A stretch of 64,000 nucleotides of DNA from Neonectria sp. B-13 (GCA_002682825.1 NOKP01000003.1:124001-188000); one strand, 5' to 3'. Numbered from the stretch's first letter, positions 9,580-22,774 are shown. Program-made: numbers and translations. Notes: a model not told the origin generated them from the sequence alone.

Positions 9580-11799
9580 TCAAGGATCATGAGCATCAAA
9601 GATTTTGCCAGGGTTCATCAACCACTTCGGGTCTAAGCTCTTCTTGATGGCTCTCATAACATGGATTGGTGCGTCGCCGAGCTCGTGTCGCAAAAACTCC
9701 TTTTTGCCCAGGCCTATGCCATGTTCACCCTTTCAAGACGTTGAGTCAGTATGAATACAAAATGCAGCGAAGGGGATTTCGTAGGGTGGTGACTAACAGT
9801 GCATGTTCCGTCCATGTCCAAGGCTCGGTAGACCATCTTGTGCACGACATCTTCGACAATTGCCCGCTGCTTTGCACCGTCGTACAAAATGGTTTCGTGG
9901 AAATTGCCATCGCCCACGTGGCCGAGGATACTGCCGAAAAGTCCCAGTCCGTCTAGGTCCTTCTTAGATAGATCTATCCAGGCATAGGTCAGCACCCTCC
10001 GTCTAGTCGACATGAGGTAGTTGGTATACCTATCAATTCTGCGACACGAGACAGTGGGACAGCCACATCGGTGGACCACACTTCCCCATCTGATTCCCTC
10101 AACGCAAGCATGCTCCACAAAGCCTCCTTTCTGGCAGACCAGAGAATCTTCTGCTTCTCTAAATCGTTTTCAAATTGAAAGTCCAGAATAGTGTACTTTT
10201 GCGATATTTGACGCACTTGTTGTATGCAATCAGCGACGCCGGCTTTAGTGCCGCTGAACTTGAAAAATAGGGTAGGAGATTCCTTCCACTTCCGAGTTGT
10301 AGTACCCGATCGGTTGATAACATTCATCTGCACATCGTCGAGTATCTCAACGGCACCAACCATTATGCCCTTGTGAATGACATCTACTGCCATACTAGCA
10401 GCGTCCTTGATGGTAGGGAAAGCAACGACGGCAACTGCGTTCGCCTCTGGAATCGTGGCGAGCTTCAAGGTTGCCTCTGTCACCAGACCTAAAGTCCCCT
10501 CGGAGCCAACAAACAAAGAGTTCAGGTTATAGCCGGCCGAGGATTTCCTATTGGGAATTAATACCGGTGAGCTGGCTGCTCGAAGGCAATTCGTGGTTTG
10601 CGTACCTGGGCCGTCTTCGGGTCTTGAGAATAGTCCCATCGCTGAGCACCACCGTGAGATTGACAACCCAATCTTTCATGGTGCCGTACCGAACAGCGTT
10701 TGTGCCACTTTCAAGTTAGTCTCGCCCATAAATAGCCAACGACTTCATTTTAAGACATACCTACAGTTCGTGCCCACCATGCCGCCGATTTGTGCCTGTG
10801 AGCGAGTCAGCAGGGTGTTCGGTTCAGGCAAATTTGGTACTTACCGACGGCCCCGGGTCGATGGGGAAGAAGAGATTACTATCTTTGATCTTGGAGTTCA
10901 AATCTATCCAAGACAGAGACGGCTGAACTTCTATGTTCATACTGGAGGCATTAGGTTCTGCGACAGAAATGAAGAGCTGAGGATGTTCAAACATACTCCT
11001 CTTGGTGAAACTTCAAGATTTTATTCATGTTCACGAAGTCAATGCTGATTCCTCCGAATGGGGCCGAAAAATGGCCTTCCACACTTGAGCCACCGGAGTA
11101 AGGGACTATTATCCGGAGTTAGCTCTAGCACGTGCATGGAATTGCCTGAGTTCAGCGACGGGGTTGATCGAGTTACTCACTCATCGGTACGCGGTACTTG
11201 TAGCAAATTTTGGCAATATTTGACACGTCTTCTGTTGAGCTGGGAAAAACAACTGCGATGGGAAGTTGATCAAGGTTAATACTTGACCATTCGGAGTACC
11301 CATGTGCCTTCAGGACCTCATCATCTGTGCTAACGCTATCCTCATCAAGGAGGAGGCGGATTTCCTCAATAGCCTAATTCGCACAAGGGTATCTTGGTCA
11401 GCCTATTATCTTCAAGGACGGCGAAGCAGAAGTTTCTGATTTGGAAACCACTAGTCCTTGCCTGTGACAGGCGTGACTGACATGTTCCATCTGGGACCTG
11501 GTGGCGTACGTCGGTTCAGTGCCATTTGATACCGCATAAGACTGGTCATTGCGTCCATACTGGCCAACCGCCCATCCTCCAACACTTGCTACTGTAGCAG
11601 AGAGAAGCAAGGCAAAGTATGGAAATGGTTTCTGAGGGGGGGTTGACTTGTTCGCGCCATCGGTCGGCGAGGCAGAATTCAATACACGTGAGCTCGTAAA
11701 AGCGCACCTCGGTGGAGGGCACAATGGGATCGGTAGCCAATTTCGCGCTCCGCGCCATCCAAAGGAAGTAAAGCGCACGCTACTATGAAACATTGGCAT
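9580..11799 (-). CDS. D-lactate dehydrogenase (cytochrome), mitochondrial FAD type
   Basis: Nine exons (11482-11799, 11181-11373, 10997-11105, 10845-10941, 10761-10795, 10606-10707, 10030-10547, 9798-9973, 9580-9729) join to 565 residues. The enzyme oxidises D-lactate to pyruvate and passes electrons to cytochrome c. The N-terminus is basic and Ser/Arg-rich, as for mitochondrial import, followed by one hydrophobic segment ([18 protein letters not shown]). The FAD-binding_4 domain contains [10 protein letters not shown] and [14 protein letters not shown], and the C-terminal FAD-oxidase domain contains GHVGDGNFH and [11 protein letters not shown], both typical. Length fits the family (about 560-590). 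Exon 4 needs the acceptor at CTCCAG|T (10942), because the nearer AG would give a stop. It shares a 416-bp intergenic region with the Zn2Cys6 gene. Confidence 0.92.
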
Positions 11800-12215
11800 T
11801 TCTCTGAAGGTTATTGATGCGACTCAGAAGTTTGGACAAATAATGATTACGAATTAAAGAAACATATGTATTCATCGTGTCGGCTGCCCAAGGCATACTC
11901 TGTCTAATATTCCAATTCGCCGGAGCACTTATGGGGCCTTTCGGAGCGGTTCCGGGACTGGGGTCTCAGACGTCGGATAGAGGCCGGACACGTACGTAGC
12001 TAGCACGCCCTTAGTCTCCTTCGTCTCGGCCAAGGTACGGGTATTTGCACTTAGGACGCCTTAAAGCATTTGCCACCTTTCACGTGACCGTAGGCCTTAT
12101 CTCCCGAACTGACCGCTGGCCCCGTGTCCCATCCTGACTCGGAAAGTATCCGGACGAGTCGCGGATTCAGCCGTCCAGCAAAGCCAACACAACCAAATCC
12201 TCGGCTGGTTTCCTG
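11800..12215. promoter_or_regulatory. Divergent promoter, lactate dehydrogenase / Zn2Cys6 gene
   Basis: This 416-bp gap holds the 5' regions of two divergently read genes. No ORF is supported. A nested open frame on the minus strand (12051-12455) overlaps the coding start of the Zn2Cys6 gene and is a shadow. Confidence 0.5.
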
Positions 12216-15036
12216 ATGACACCAGGTATGCAAAGCCCGGCAACCGGCTTCGTCGAGGACCACACCAGACCGGCAAAGCGTAAACGGGTAGCGTTGGCCT
12301 GCGACAATTGCAGGGAGCGCAAGGTGCGATGCGATGGACGAAAACCGGTCTGCACCCCTTGTGAGAAGAGGGGAGAGTCCCCCTTGCAGTGTAGCTACAA
12401 CGTCATAGCAGACACTGCCAAGCGGGTCAGTGAGCAAGAGTAAGTACATTTGCAATGTGTCACGAGTAACTGTTGCTGAAGTGGGCTAATTGAACAGCTA
12501 CATCGCGTCCCTACAGCGCCAGGTCCGGGAGCTCCAGCAGGTCGTCAAAGACTTTGATCAACATCGAGCCGCATCTTCTGATGGCCAACGCGCTACCAGC
12601 GTGACCGAAGTCGGGCCATCCGGTGTTCAAGACGTGCACACAACCGGACCTGAAACGCCGTTACGGTCACCGTCGAGGTCAGCCTGGTGTCCAAACGATG
12701 ACTCTGCGTTCGATGAACCCGATGGAGATCAGCGCCAAGACGTTGACGAAGTGGTCGAGTCGATTATTGCGGAAGCGCCTCAAAACTTCATCATTGACAC
12801 CCAAGAACAAGTGCACCGCGTCGAACATCCCGTCGAACATCACGACCTTCCCCAGACTCTTGATATTCCTGAAGAAGCAAACGGCCCTAGTCCTGTGAGT
12901 GCCATGGGTGCTACCACATCGGTCCGGGACCAAGCCGCAACTTTACAAAACGATGAATTCTATGGCCGGTCTTCTGTACTATCGCTCTTACAGGAGGTTC
13001 CGCACTCGTCGGGTGGCGAGAGGAGAGCTCAGCGAACTAGGACAACGCCCCGGCGGCTAGAACATCACAGAACCTCAGTCCAAAGCCCATCAAACGCGAT
13101 GCTTCAGGCTCAATATGCCCTTCCGCCTCGAGAAGTTGCCGACCAACTTGTACATTCGTACTTCTCCAATGTGCACATATTCTATCCTTGGACGCACTCC
13201 ATTGCCTTCCGAAATCAATACGAGACTTTGTGGACCAGTGTTGAACAACAGGCTTCCGACACTGACCAAAAACCCGACATTGGCCTTGGTGGGCGCAACT
13301 GTCCACGTCCCGTGTTCTTTTGTGCTATCAATGCAGTATTCGCTCTAGGATGCGAGTTCTCCTCTTTCCCATCGGAAGAAAAGGAAGCAGCGTCTGCTGT
13401 CTTCTACGGCAGAATGAAGGACTTACTTCACTTCCAGCTTCTTGATCATAGCAGCATCTCCCACGTCCAAGCCTTACTGTTGGCCGCAAAGTATCTGTTC
13501 TGCACTCAGTACCCTACACGTTGCTACAACGTCGTTGGGCTCGCCTTGCGCATGGCAATTGGTCTTGGACTTCACTCCGTCGGTTTCTCGGAACGCCACT
13601 CTAAAGTCGAGACTGAAATCCGACGGAGGGTTTGGTATGGTTGCTTACAGATGGAAATGTCGTACTTGCCCCCCTCGAACTATGAAGTAGCCCTGACAAT
13701 CATTGCAGGACCGTGAGCATGACGCTTGGCCGTCCTCCCTCAATGCAAGTCGTCAGTGATGTGCCACTACCCAGTGCGATTGACGACGAGTATTTGCAGC
13801 TGCATGGAGACAGCTCTCAACAGCCCCAACAGACACCTTCCACAAATTTGTTCATGGTGGAGAACATTAAATTGGCGAAGATCTTGGCTTTGATTCTTGA
13901 TCGAATCTACGGCTTTGTGTCATTGGAAAAGAACTGCTGCCGAGCACATCACACCTCACTTGCAAACGACCATGACTTCGGTACGTTAACTCATTTGGAT
14001 TCATTGCTGGAAGACATCAGGTCTGAGCTGCCTGATGCGCTGCGCTGGGATCCTGCCGCGAAATGGCCAGATGGAAGAAGCCCCCTCTTGGAACGCCAGT
14101 CAAACGTCCTTCACGCAAGGTAGGCAGCTCCATCTGTTTGTTGCCACCATTTCCTAACAAACCTTTTCAGGTTTCTTCACCTGAAAATTCTTTTATATCG
14201 CCCAAGCTTCAGCGACTTTTGCGCGTCAGTATTAGATCGTTCAAGACAACAACCCGTCGCCTCATCGAACACTGCACAAAGCCGTCCCAGGGATAGCAGC
14301 CTCAAAGATTACCTGCGAACTCCGTGTGCCATGGCCTGCGTCGAGGCAGCGTGTCAGCTTGTGGCTTCCGTGGAAAAGGCAACCAAAGATGGAGTCACTG
14401 GTGCCTGGTGGTTCAACTTATTCTGTAGTGCTACTCCATTTCCGGGGAAGTAGACCTGTCCCGCTAATATCTTGGGCAGACTTGGTGACTTGCGGTATCG
14501 TGCTCGTTCTTGGAGAGAGCACCGATGCAGGGGAAGGCATCTTCAACCAAAATGACATAGGTCTTGCGTGGAAGGGCTGCATTGAAACACTAACGTATAT
14601 GAGCAAGCGTCACATCCGAGCTCGCGATTACCTACGACTGTTACAAACTCTACGACAGAGGGCCCAAGCTGACCGAGCCTGTATGTTTTTTATAAGTGAA
14701 CTCGAGTGAACAATCGAAATCAAGGCTAACTCGACCGGTGTAGCTGCTCATGCAATACCTAATCTTCCCTCTAACCTTGCTCGTCACGACTCTCATGCGG
14801 AGCGGCTCGACCCCGTCCTGCAGCCCCCAAATGCGGAAGATCTCTCTTACCCCATGAACCGAATAGCCACTGCACACGACACGGCCGGTGCTGGAGATGA
14901 TGAGATCGACTTGATGCCTACCTTCTTCAATTTTGAGAACTTTTTAGAAAACCCCAACATCAACCTGGAAAACTTGATACTACCGCCTGAATTTTTCTCT
15001 GAAAATGGAATTGGATACCCTATATCTAGCTTTTAG
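12216..15036 (+). CDS. Zn2Cys6 transcription factor with fungal-specific domain
   Basis: Six exons (12216-12439, 12498-13658, 13709-14119, 14171-14424, 14480-14680, 14744-15036) give 847 residues. The binuclear zinc cluster has cysteines 29, 32, 39, 46, 49 and 59 (CX2CX6CX6CX2CX9C), preceded by a basic KRKR stretch. Exon 2 opens with a leucine-rich segment (YIASLQRQVRELQQV), a likely dimerisation coiled coil. The fungal-specific middle domain starts near FSNVHIFYPWTHSIAF and includes the RRVWYGCLQ and TVSMTLGRPPSM signature. The C-terminal 60 residues are acidic and aromatic (FFNFENFLENPNINLENL), resembling an activation region. It converges on the GH3 gene, so control of carbohydrate use is a guess only. 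It acts in the nucleus. Confidence 0.92.
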
Positions 15037-15196
15037 CAGAATGTGTATAAAACAATATTGATGTACTACGCGTTTGCTTGTGAACAAGCATGTCATGTAT
15101 GAGCCCCAGACGTCTGAGGAGCTTCCCCATCTCGCATTCTTCGACCTAATATGACGCGCATACTAGATAGATGCTTTGAAAAGTCCCACAGATCCC

Positions 15197-17953
15197 CTAA
15201 ATACCATCCCAATAATGCCCTGCGGGTATTTCAATCTTCACCGATTGCATTCTCTCTGCCGAGGAAAAGCTAGCATGGATCTCAAATTCGCCGTCCTGCA
15301 ATCTCCACTTGCCCTTGCTGGAGTCGAAGAAGCTGAAAGCATACTTGTCAAGGATGACTTCCACAGTCTGTTGTTCTCCTGCCTTCAAGTTGACTTTGCG
15401 ATAGCCCTTCAGCTCCTTGACGGGGCGGGACAGTTGATGTGCCGGCACGTCTCCCAGGTAGGCAATGTATAACTGTACCACAATCTTTCCGACGACTGGT
15501 CCCGTGTTTTGCACTACACAAGCCAAAGTCACCTTTGTGTCGCTTGGCTGACCAAATATGGCATCCTTAATTGCCAAGTCGGAGAGATGAAAGGTGGTGT
15601 ACGAGAGGCCGAACCCAAATGGGAACTGGGGGTTCGGTGCTGGCGGGTCATCGTAGAAGCGATATCCCACTTTGAGACATTCTTTGTAGTGGAGGATATC
15701 ATCGTCGCCGCAAGGGAAGTTCGAGAATGCCGGATTATCTTCGTTCGCCTTTGGCCAGGACATGGGCAGTCTCCCGGAGGGGTTAATATCGCCAGTCAAA
15801 ACCTTGGCAACGCTGGTGCCACATTCCTGACCAGGGAACCAGGCCTGCAGCAGCGCAGGAACACGGTCAAGGAACGGGCACACCGTTACAGGGGATCCCG
15901 AGAAATTGACGACCACGGTTTTGGGGTTTCTGGCGGCGACAGCCTGGATGAGGGCGTATTGGTCTTCAGTCAAGTCCATCGTCTCTCGATCATAACCCTC
16001 GGACTCAATTTCGTTCGTATTGCCGACAAACACAACAGCCACATCTGCGGCTGCGGCGGTTTCTGCTGCGTCCTTGATCGCCTTGGGAACATCCACGTAT
16101 TCTGTGAAGCGTAACGACGAGCCTTGGAACATTGTTCCAGGAACCCGAGCTAGAACATCTTGATCAGTTCCCCACGAATGAATCTCGACCCGGACTGTTC
16201 GTCCCTGCTCCAAGGGTATGTTGAATCTCCGTTCGATTTTGGTCTTGAAGAAGTAGAATGACTCCGGCTGGAGTTCAGGCTCCTGCGGTCGGTGAAATAC
16301 TTCAACGTCGTCCACGTAAACTCTGGCACTGCCAGTAGTAATGACCGAGAACGTGTGATTCCCGGTAGTCCGTGGTGTGAGCGAAAATGCCATGCGAGTG
16401 CAATACTCCTGATTGAGAAAAGCCGGCCAAGCTTCCTTGATCATGTACTCTGGGTTGACGATCCTTTGCTCGTGCACCTGGTTTTCGCCGACAGTAGATC
16501 CATTGAACCATTGTAGGAGGACTGGCGCCTCAGCCTGAGAATCACCGGTGGGCGAGACAATCTGTGGCTCGGCATGAGGCACGGTCGCATATACTGGAAC
16601 GCCGGGGGAGTATTGACATTTCAGGCCACGATCTTGGAGGCCTTGAAGGGGAGAAATGATGTGCTGCGCGAGTACCTTGGCGCTTCCTCCGCCGCCTATG
16701 CTGGGATTGGCTGCGTGATGGCCGATGACAGCCAGCGATGCGTCCGAAGAAATGGGCAGAACATGGTTGTCGTTCTTCAAGAGCACGGCTCCTTCTGCGG
16801 CGAGGTCTGCGATAAACTTCATCCGATCCTGGTCAAGAACTGAAGTTTCCGGGTTCTCTGTCGGATTCTCGAAACGGCCGGTTTTCTTGGCCAGTGTCAA
16901 GATTCTCTCGACGATCTGATCAATGACACTGATGGACACGTTGCCTTTTTCGATTTCCTGCAGAAGCTTTGCGCCTCGCCATCTCGTGGGGCCTGGCATT
17001 TCCAGATCCTGGCCTGCATTGACGGCCGTGGAGGTCGAGTACGTCCCGAGCCAGTCTGAGATCACAACGCCCGAGAAACCCCATTCCTCTCTCAGGACGT
17101 CTTGAATCAGCCGTTTGCTTTCGGCACAATATTCACCATTAACTCGGTTATAACTAAAGGCCAATCAGCTAGAGTTCAGATCCTGCTGGGGAAATATACT
17201 GACGAGGTCATGAAACACCACGGATCTGAGTCTCGCATTACGAGCTGGAACGGGAGTAAGTAGATTTCCCGCAGAGTCTGTTCGTCCACCTGGACCGTCA
17301 TCTTGGTTCGGCGCTTTTCTGAATCATTAGCAACAAAATGCTTGGGTGTCGCTGCGATCCCTTCCGACTGGCAGCCTGCACGAGCGTCAGCTTGTCTGAT
17401 CTAATGGCGAGACGAGATGTAAGAACGCCTCACCGTTTACAAACGCGGCGCCCAACGTTCCTATAAGGTAAGGGTCTTCGGAATACGTCTCGTAATTTCG
17501 TCCTCCTGGGATTGTTTTTAGCATCAAAAGTAATCAGGTGATTCAATGCGGTACCAACCTAGTGGTGACCGGATAATGTTCATAGTGGGAGCGAGAAGAA
17601 CATTTGCTGACTTTGTCATAGTCTCCTTCGCAATCTCCTGTCCAAGTTGATGGACTCTGTCGACGTCGAAAGTAGCTCCCACACACGTTGAGCATGGAAA
17701 GCATGCTGCAGTGATGCCGCTCACATAGCTTTCGCCCCGGGCCCCGTTGGGGCCATCCGACATCTGTGGCAGGTCAGCACATTGAGCTTATTACTTAATT
17801 TGAGTGTTCAAAAGTCGTTAGAAGTACCTTGATATGAGGAATCCAAACATCGTCTCGTTTGATCTCGAAGGTCCGCCACCAATCAGCAGCAGCAAGGAGT
17901 TGCACTTTCTCCTCAACAGACAATCGGCCAAGCAACTCTTTTGTGTTGACCAT
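15197..17953 (-). CDS. GH3 beta-glucosidase with PA14 domain
   Basis: Five exons (17828-17953, 17559-17763, 17434-17505, 17204-17375, 15197-17153) give 843 residues, the usual length for intracellular fungal GH3 beta-glucosidases. The TIM-barrel domain includes SDGPNGARG, KHFVANDSE and the nucleophile region VVISDWLGT, with Asp225 as the likely nucleophile. A PA14 insertion (about residues 390-540) is marked by FSLTPRTTGNHTFSV and ARVYVDDVEV. The C-terminal part has FPFGFGLSYTTF and the fibronectin-type III end typical of the family. There is no signal peptide, so it is probably cytosolic and cleaves short beta-glucosides taken up by the cell. Its 3' end faces the Zn2Cys6 gene 160 bp away. 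Confidence 0.95.
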
Positions 17954-20036
17954 CGTTTATTAAGATGTCGGCAGGGTTCTTTCAACATACAAAAGTGTCT
18001 TATTGGCATATCTGTGAACATACGATATGGATGGCTTGTGTCTAAATAGTGCTGATTCGGGAAATATCCACCGCGGAGACGCACGCGGATACTTTCCGAA
18101 CCCCGCAATTGACCTCACAAGTCAAGACCTCCACGGTGAAATAGGCGGGGTTAATACCCCACACCAAGTCCCCAGAGGCTATTAAACTATCCCAACGGTA
18201 AACACTACAAGTTGAGATACTGTGTTCAAAAATTGCTGATCCGAGAGTCCTGGGATTTCAGAACGACAGGGGTATATATGGGCATGGTGGAGAAGCTAAT
18301 CTACTGCAAACTTTTCCGGACGAATTTCTTTTTTTGCCGGGGGGCTTCTCCCTCCAAGGATGTTAGAATCCAGATATTGTAAATTCCGTCTTCCCGTCCA
18401 AGCCGTAGAGCAAACCCAGTATTCCATGGCGCTCAGCCAGTATCGGGGCTGAGGAACCGATGGATTCATCAGCAGTTGAGCCCAGAGGAATAATCCTTCA
18501 GTTTCGTCACTAAGTCCAGTAAAGAAGTTTGGGTCCACCATTCGTACCAATTCTTTCGCAGTTTTGATGAAGATGTGATTCTGCAGGCACAGTAAAATGC
18601 CCTTGGATATTAGAGGGGCCATCGGTCTAAGACTGCTCGTGGCTGCATCATACATTTCCACGCTGACTCGACTCGGACGATTCGTCATTTCGGAAGAATG
18701 AATCGACAATGATGGTCATGTAGAGAATTGGTTTATTCTAATACGTGGTCGGGCTGAGAGCATTTGTTGAATCCATAGACGACAATGAATATTAGATGTT
18801 GGCGTAGGACAACGTTGAGATTGATATCCCCGGTCTAAGATCTTCGATGTCCACTACCAGCCTCTGTTTCAATCATGGCCAAGTTACCAAAGATGTCGTG
18901 TTGAGTGACTGGGTGTGGACCAGCCACCTAGCTATGGGTAATTCGGGATATTGCACTATTCGCTGGTCCAGTAAGTTTCATTTCATATCATGACTTAGTA
19001 TGAACATGACGACGACATCATTAATATTAGGGTTTCGCCTGCTTTACTGTATGTAGATGTTGGGTTTGAGATCCTGCACTCGCCGATCTAGCGTATCATG
19101 AGAACTAGGCTGTTTCAAAATTGAAAATAGAACGGCCGCTAGATAATTATTTGTCCTCTGCCACATAAGCTCATTCACCCCCCCCCCCCCCTCCCTTTTT
19201 CTAAAACTCAAATAAATTTCTAAAGGTCAGTAGATGCTTGATTGATCATTCATGTAAGTGGGTTTGGCCTCTGTATCGAACCGAATCTGATGTTTGGTGA
19301 CTTTCCTTGAGTCTAAGAATCTGAAGTTGAACGGTTTGAGCATGAGGTCAGTCCCATGTAGGGCCCGCTTGATCCTATATTCAAAGTTGCTCCCGAGCCA
19401 GCAAGTCTGTCACCCCTCTTCTCTTCTTAGAGGAGATCTAACACCTTTGTTTTGCACAGAAATGATAAAGTACAGCCACAGAAAACTCTACAGAGTCGTG
19501 ATACGCAAGTACCAGGGCTCGTCCCAAGTGATTGTTCTTGACAACCGACTGGTGTTTCGGCATCTGTGATTGATGTTACCCAATCACTAGAGAAAGGGAA
19601 TGGGCATATGGCGCCGAAGAAATAATGTTGGGAAGCTCTCAGGTCTGAACTAAATGTTTTGGTTAGGTTGGGTCGTGAATTACTCCGTCGCAAGACCTTG
19701 CGAAACTCACCATGTTTTGGCTACTAAGTCAACATACAATTTTAATGATGCTCCATTCACCACTGACTAAACCACCAACGCAACCACGAACAGTCACGCC
19801 AACTGTTTGCGCCATTTGACTCTTTATTAAGATTCTTTCTTTGTTGTCAAAGAGTTTTCTGAACATACGATAACCTTCCAACACGTTAAGAAATATGTAC
19901 GGTGAACACTGACAAAGTTGTGCCCATGACCCTATTTATTTGACGCCGCAGGCTTCCAGATTCTCGCAAAAGCCTGATCTTTGCATAAATCTTACCAGAG
20001 ACTCTACTCAACATTGGCCAACTCTTAACCACCAAA
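17954..20036. other. Gene-poor stretch with poly-C tract
   Basis: About 2 kb with no convincing gene. One minus-strand open frame (18296-18709) reads as 137 codons but has no clear motif and its first in-frame codon is not ATG. A homopolymer of about 14 C residues lies near 19177-19190. The left part is the promoter of the beta-glucosidase. Confidence 0.45.
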
Positions 20037-20240
20037 ATGCCTGATTTCCGCCACCTCTTTCAGTACGCCAAGCTGCTGACCTGCCGCTGCTTTTCGCGAC
20101 GCAGACAAGGCTACAAACCGACTTCGGAGACCCCAGAGCGACCGGAAGATAACGCGGGGGAGGAGGCGGGGGAGACGCACGAGGCTGTGCCTGGGTCCCG
20201 GCAACTTGGGTATCGGGCAATGGATGCACAACAAGCCTGA
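20037..20240 (+). CDS. Small hypothetical protein, 67 residues
   Basis: The ORF begins in a strong fungal start context (CCACCAAAATGCC) and encodes a short product with an arginine- and cysteine-rich first third (RHLFQYAKLLTCRCFSRRR) and a Glu/Pro-rich remainder. I do not recognise it. There is no signal peptide and no intron in frame. It could be a real small gene, a first exon, or chance. Confidence 0.3.
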   Translation: MPDFRHLFQYAKLLTCRCFSRRRQGYKPTSETPERPEDNAGEEAGETHEAVPGSRQLGYRAMDAQQA

Positions 20241-21577
20241 CGTCATTTGATTTGAGTCTTCAGCTGTCTTTGGAAATGGGATATTCTTCTCTGGGTGGGC
20301 TAATTTCGCAATCAAGTACATTGTCCTGCTTATCAGCCCTCGTTCCTATGTTCTGTGAATGACATGATCTGATATGGCAGATTTGACCCCTGTCGTTTGC
20401 TTGAGCTCAATGGCACAGGTGGCGTGAGACTGTTCATTGATTCAGGGTCAACTAGGCAACATTGGGCGTAAGGCGTTTCGGACTTGTTGGTTGCAGTGAA
20501 TGAACTGGCGAAGTGCCGAGCGTCCACACCACAGCCCCAGACTACTGCTGACGTGATGCCCTGCACTGCACTGACGCGTCTTGCTAGAAACTGGCCCAGA
20601 AGCATTTGCACATGGTCACACAAGAGATAACTTGTCGAAGTCGCTAGTACCTGTCTAGCCCCGGGAGCTAGAGTATCCAGATTTCCGACTGTCTAGTCCT
20701 ACCGCGGGGTTGCATTGGAACGGTTGATGTGTAGGTTAGGATGGATTAGGAACCGAAAACCCGTGGAAGCAACTATTTATTTTCTCCAGACTAATTAGGT
20801 TTCCTGTCGAAACCCCGGGCTCAGTTGTGGCTGCTCCTCCTGTCACGCGAGTTGGATGCGCACGCTCCCCGCTAGACTGACTTGAACTGGCAACCCTTGG
20901 CTGGGACGATTCCCAGTGCAGCCAGGAGTCCGCGCGGTTAGCGTAGAGCGACGATCTTAGACGAACAAACCTTACGTAAAGCCACCAACGGCCCAGCAAC
21001 AGTCGCCGAATCGTGTGAAACGGGCGGCGCCAACGGGGGGTGTTCAGCTCTCCTCGTGTCTGGCCTGTCGCTGCATGGCGTGCAAGGAAGCCCGTCAGGG
21101 GTTGTCCCTTCACCTCGCGCGGCCGGTGAAAATCCACGGACGAACGAGTCAGGAGATGCAGTCCTAGCTCTTCAGCCACATTCCGACTTCGGATACATTG
21201 CCGTTGAATTGGTCGCCATCCTTGGCGCGCCCGCTGTGATCTTCAGCGTTCTCTAGTCTGCCTCATTACCCTCGGGCCACTTCCGCTCTGCTAGCATGAT
21301 CCCGAAGCGGCACAGTACCAGCCAAAGCTCCCCGTGGGCATGATCCATGTAATGCTACAAGGGGGGCGGGGATCGGAGGAGCCGGGTGCAAGAGGGAAGC
21401 CTTATGGATTAGCGGTTGTCAAGCTGCAGGAGCCAAGAAGCCCGTGGCCGTACATAACAAACGTGGCTGATTCCCTTTCTTTTTTTCTTCCTTTTGGAAC
21501 ATTGTCTTGGTATCTTTGTTGTGCCTTGTTTGTGCTTTGTGCTATTTTCGTGACTTGTCCCCGGCTGTCCCGCCGCC
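20241..21577. other. Intergenic stretch
   Basis: No gene is supported. A 147-codon minus-strand frame (20736-21179) has no recognisable motif and an arginine-rich composition typical of chance frames in GC-rich DNA. A tRNA-like sequence near 20870-20955 (minus strand) was considered and rejected. Confidence 0.4.
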
Positions 21578-22774
21578 ATGTCCATCGCCACTGTGTACTT
21601 CGAGCTCAGCTGGTCCATCCTCAGCACCATTGGAATCGCAAACGTCCTCTTCGGCTTCCTCGTCTGCAGCATCACCAGCTTTTCCCAGATCTCCGCGGTC
21701 CCCGTCGTCAGCTCCGCCGCTGGCGCCATCGCCAACGGGCTCTGCTACTATGCCTTCTACGCCGAGCACACGCCCGTCAAGGGACAGGCCGTGGCATCGG
21801 CCTTTGCGGACCTGCTCTGGTTGGTACGGGACATCCGAAGCGAACAAGGCCATTCATTACCTGGATATTGTTTCTGATGCTTGCATTCTGTGTAAATAGG
21901 TTCAGGAAGCCGGATTGTCTTTCTATAGCTACGTCATCTTAAGTCGCGTCCTGCGAAACCGCCGCTGGCACGTCTTCGCCGCTCTATTTTGGGTCCTGAT
22001 TGTCGTGATCTCGGCACTCAGAATTATGATTGCCGTCATGCGGGTGAGGTCTATTCTGGACGGAGGAAGTTCTTTCCAGAAGACCATCAATAGCCTTCAC
22101 ATTGGCTATTTCGTCTCCATCGCCATCATCGAGTGCGTTAGCTCGTACTTCCTGATAACCGTCTTCGCCTCTGCCAAAACGACATCGCTCAAGGCTGCCA
22201 TCAAGACTGGATTGTTTCGGTATCTGATGAGAAGCACCGAAGCCCGTCTTGCCCTGCTTGCTATACTTGGTGTGATGAGGGCCATCACCTACTCCTTCCA
22301 GACCACGGCTCAAAGCGCGACGAACGTGGCTAGTCAGCTGGATCGCTTCGCCTACACCTTGGAATGCCTCTTCCCCTTCGTCATGTTGTCAGTTAACCCC
22401 ACCATTTCTATCTCATTCTACTAGTTGACGCATTGCTAACTACATGTTGCAGTATTGACATGCTTGCCTCCAGACTTGTCTTCACCGACCAGGCCAACTC
22501 ATCATCATCTCGAAGCCACCCAGGGAACCCGAGGCAATTCATTTCAAATAACAACAGAGGGCTGCACTATTCAGCAGCGCAAAACGAACAAACTATTGAA
22601 GTGCAAGGCGGTGGAGGCAATGTACGCAGAACAAGTTCGCAGGAGCGCATTATCGAGACTGGGCAATCTCAGAGAACGCCTTCGGAGATTGAACTCGATG
22701 ATATGGACGGAAAGCGAGGCATAAATAAGACCGTCAATTTTGAAGTCTACGAGTCATATAATCCATCTAAATGA
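21578..22774 (+). CDS. Seven-helix fungal integral membrane protein
   Basis: Three exons (21578-21823, 21900-22387, 22453-22774) join to 351 residues. About seven hydrophobic segments occupy the first 260 residues, beginning with LSWSILSTIGIANVLFGFLVC and ending near LECLFPFVMFIDML. The roughly 90-residue C-terminal tail is hydrophilic, Ser/Asn/Gln/Glu-rich and probably cytoplasmic. The layout (seven helices, polar tail, no catalytic motif) is that of fungal rhodopsin-like or GPCR-like membrane proteins of unknown ligand. I do not see the retinal-binding lysine of opsins. A receptor role is inference. Kozak context at the start (GCCGCCATGTC) is good. Confidence 0.75.

Noticed and set aside
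10942..10960. Nearer acceptor (CGCAG) for D-lactate dehydrogenase exon 4, giving a 39-bp intron
   Set aside because: It produces an in-frame TAA. The acceptor 16 bp further on gives a 55-bp intron and the conserved HQEDMNIEVQP join.
15509..16114. 201-codon plus-strand ORF opposite the GH3 gene
   Set aside because: Antisense shadow of a long, well-supported exon; no motif.
18296..18709. 137-codon minus ORF with LFLWAQLLMN, recalling NACHT/HET-type proteins
   Set aside because: The single short resemblance is not enough, the first codon is not ATG and nothing flanking supports it.
20870..20955. Minus-strand tRNA-like sequence with GTTCAAGTC and a CTGGG/CCCAG hairpin
   Set aside because: The T-stem has only about three of five pairs, the anticodon loop length is wrong and no acceptor stem forms.
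20736..21179. 147-codon minus ORF
   Set aside because: Arg/Ser-rich with no motif, no splice continuation, in GC-rich intergenic DNA.
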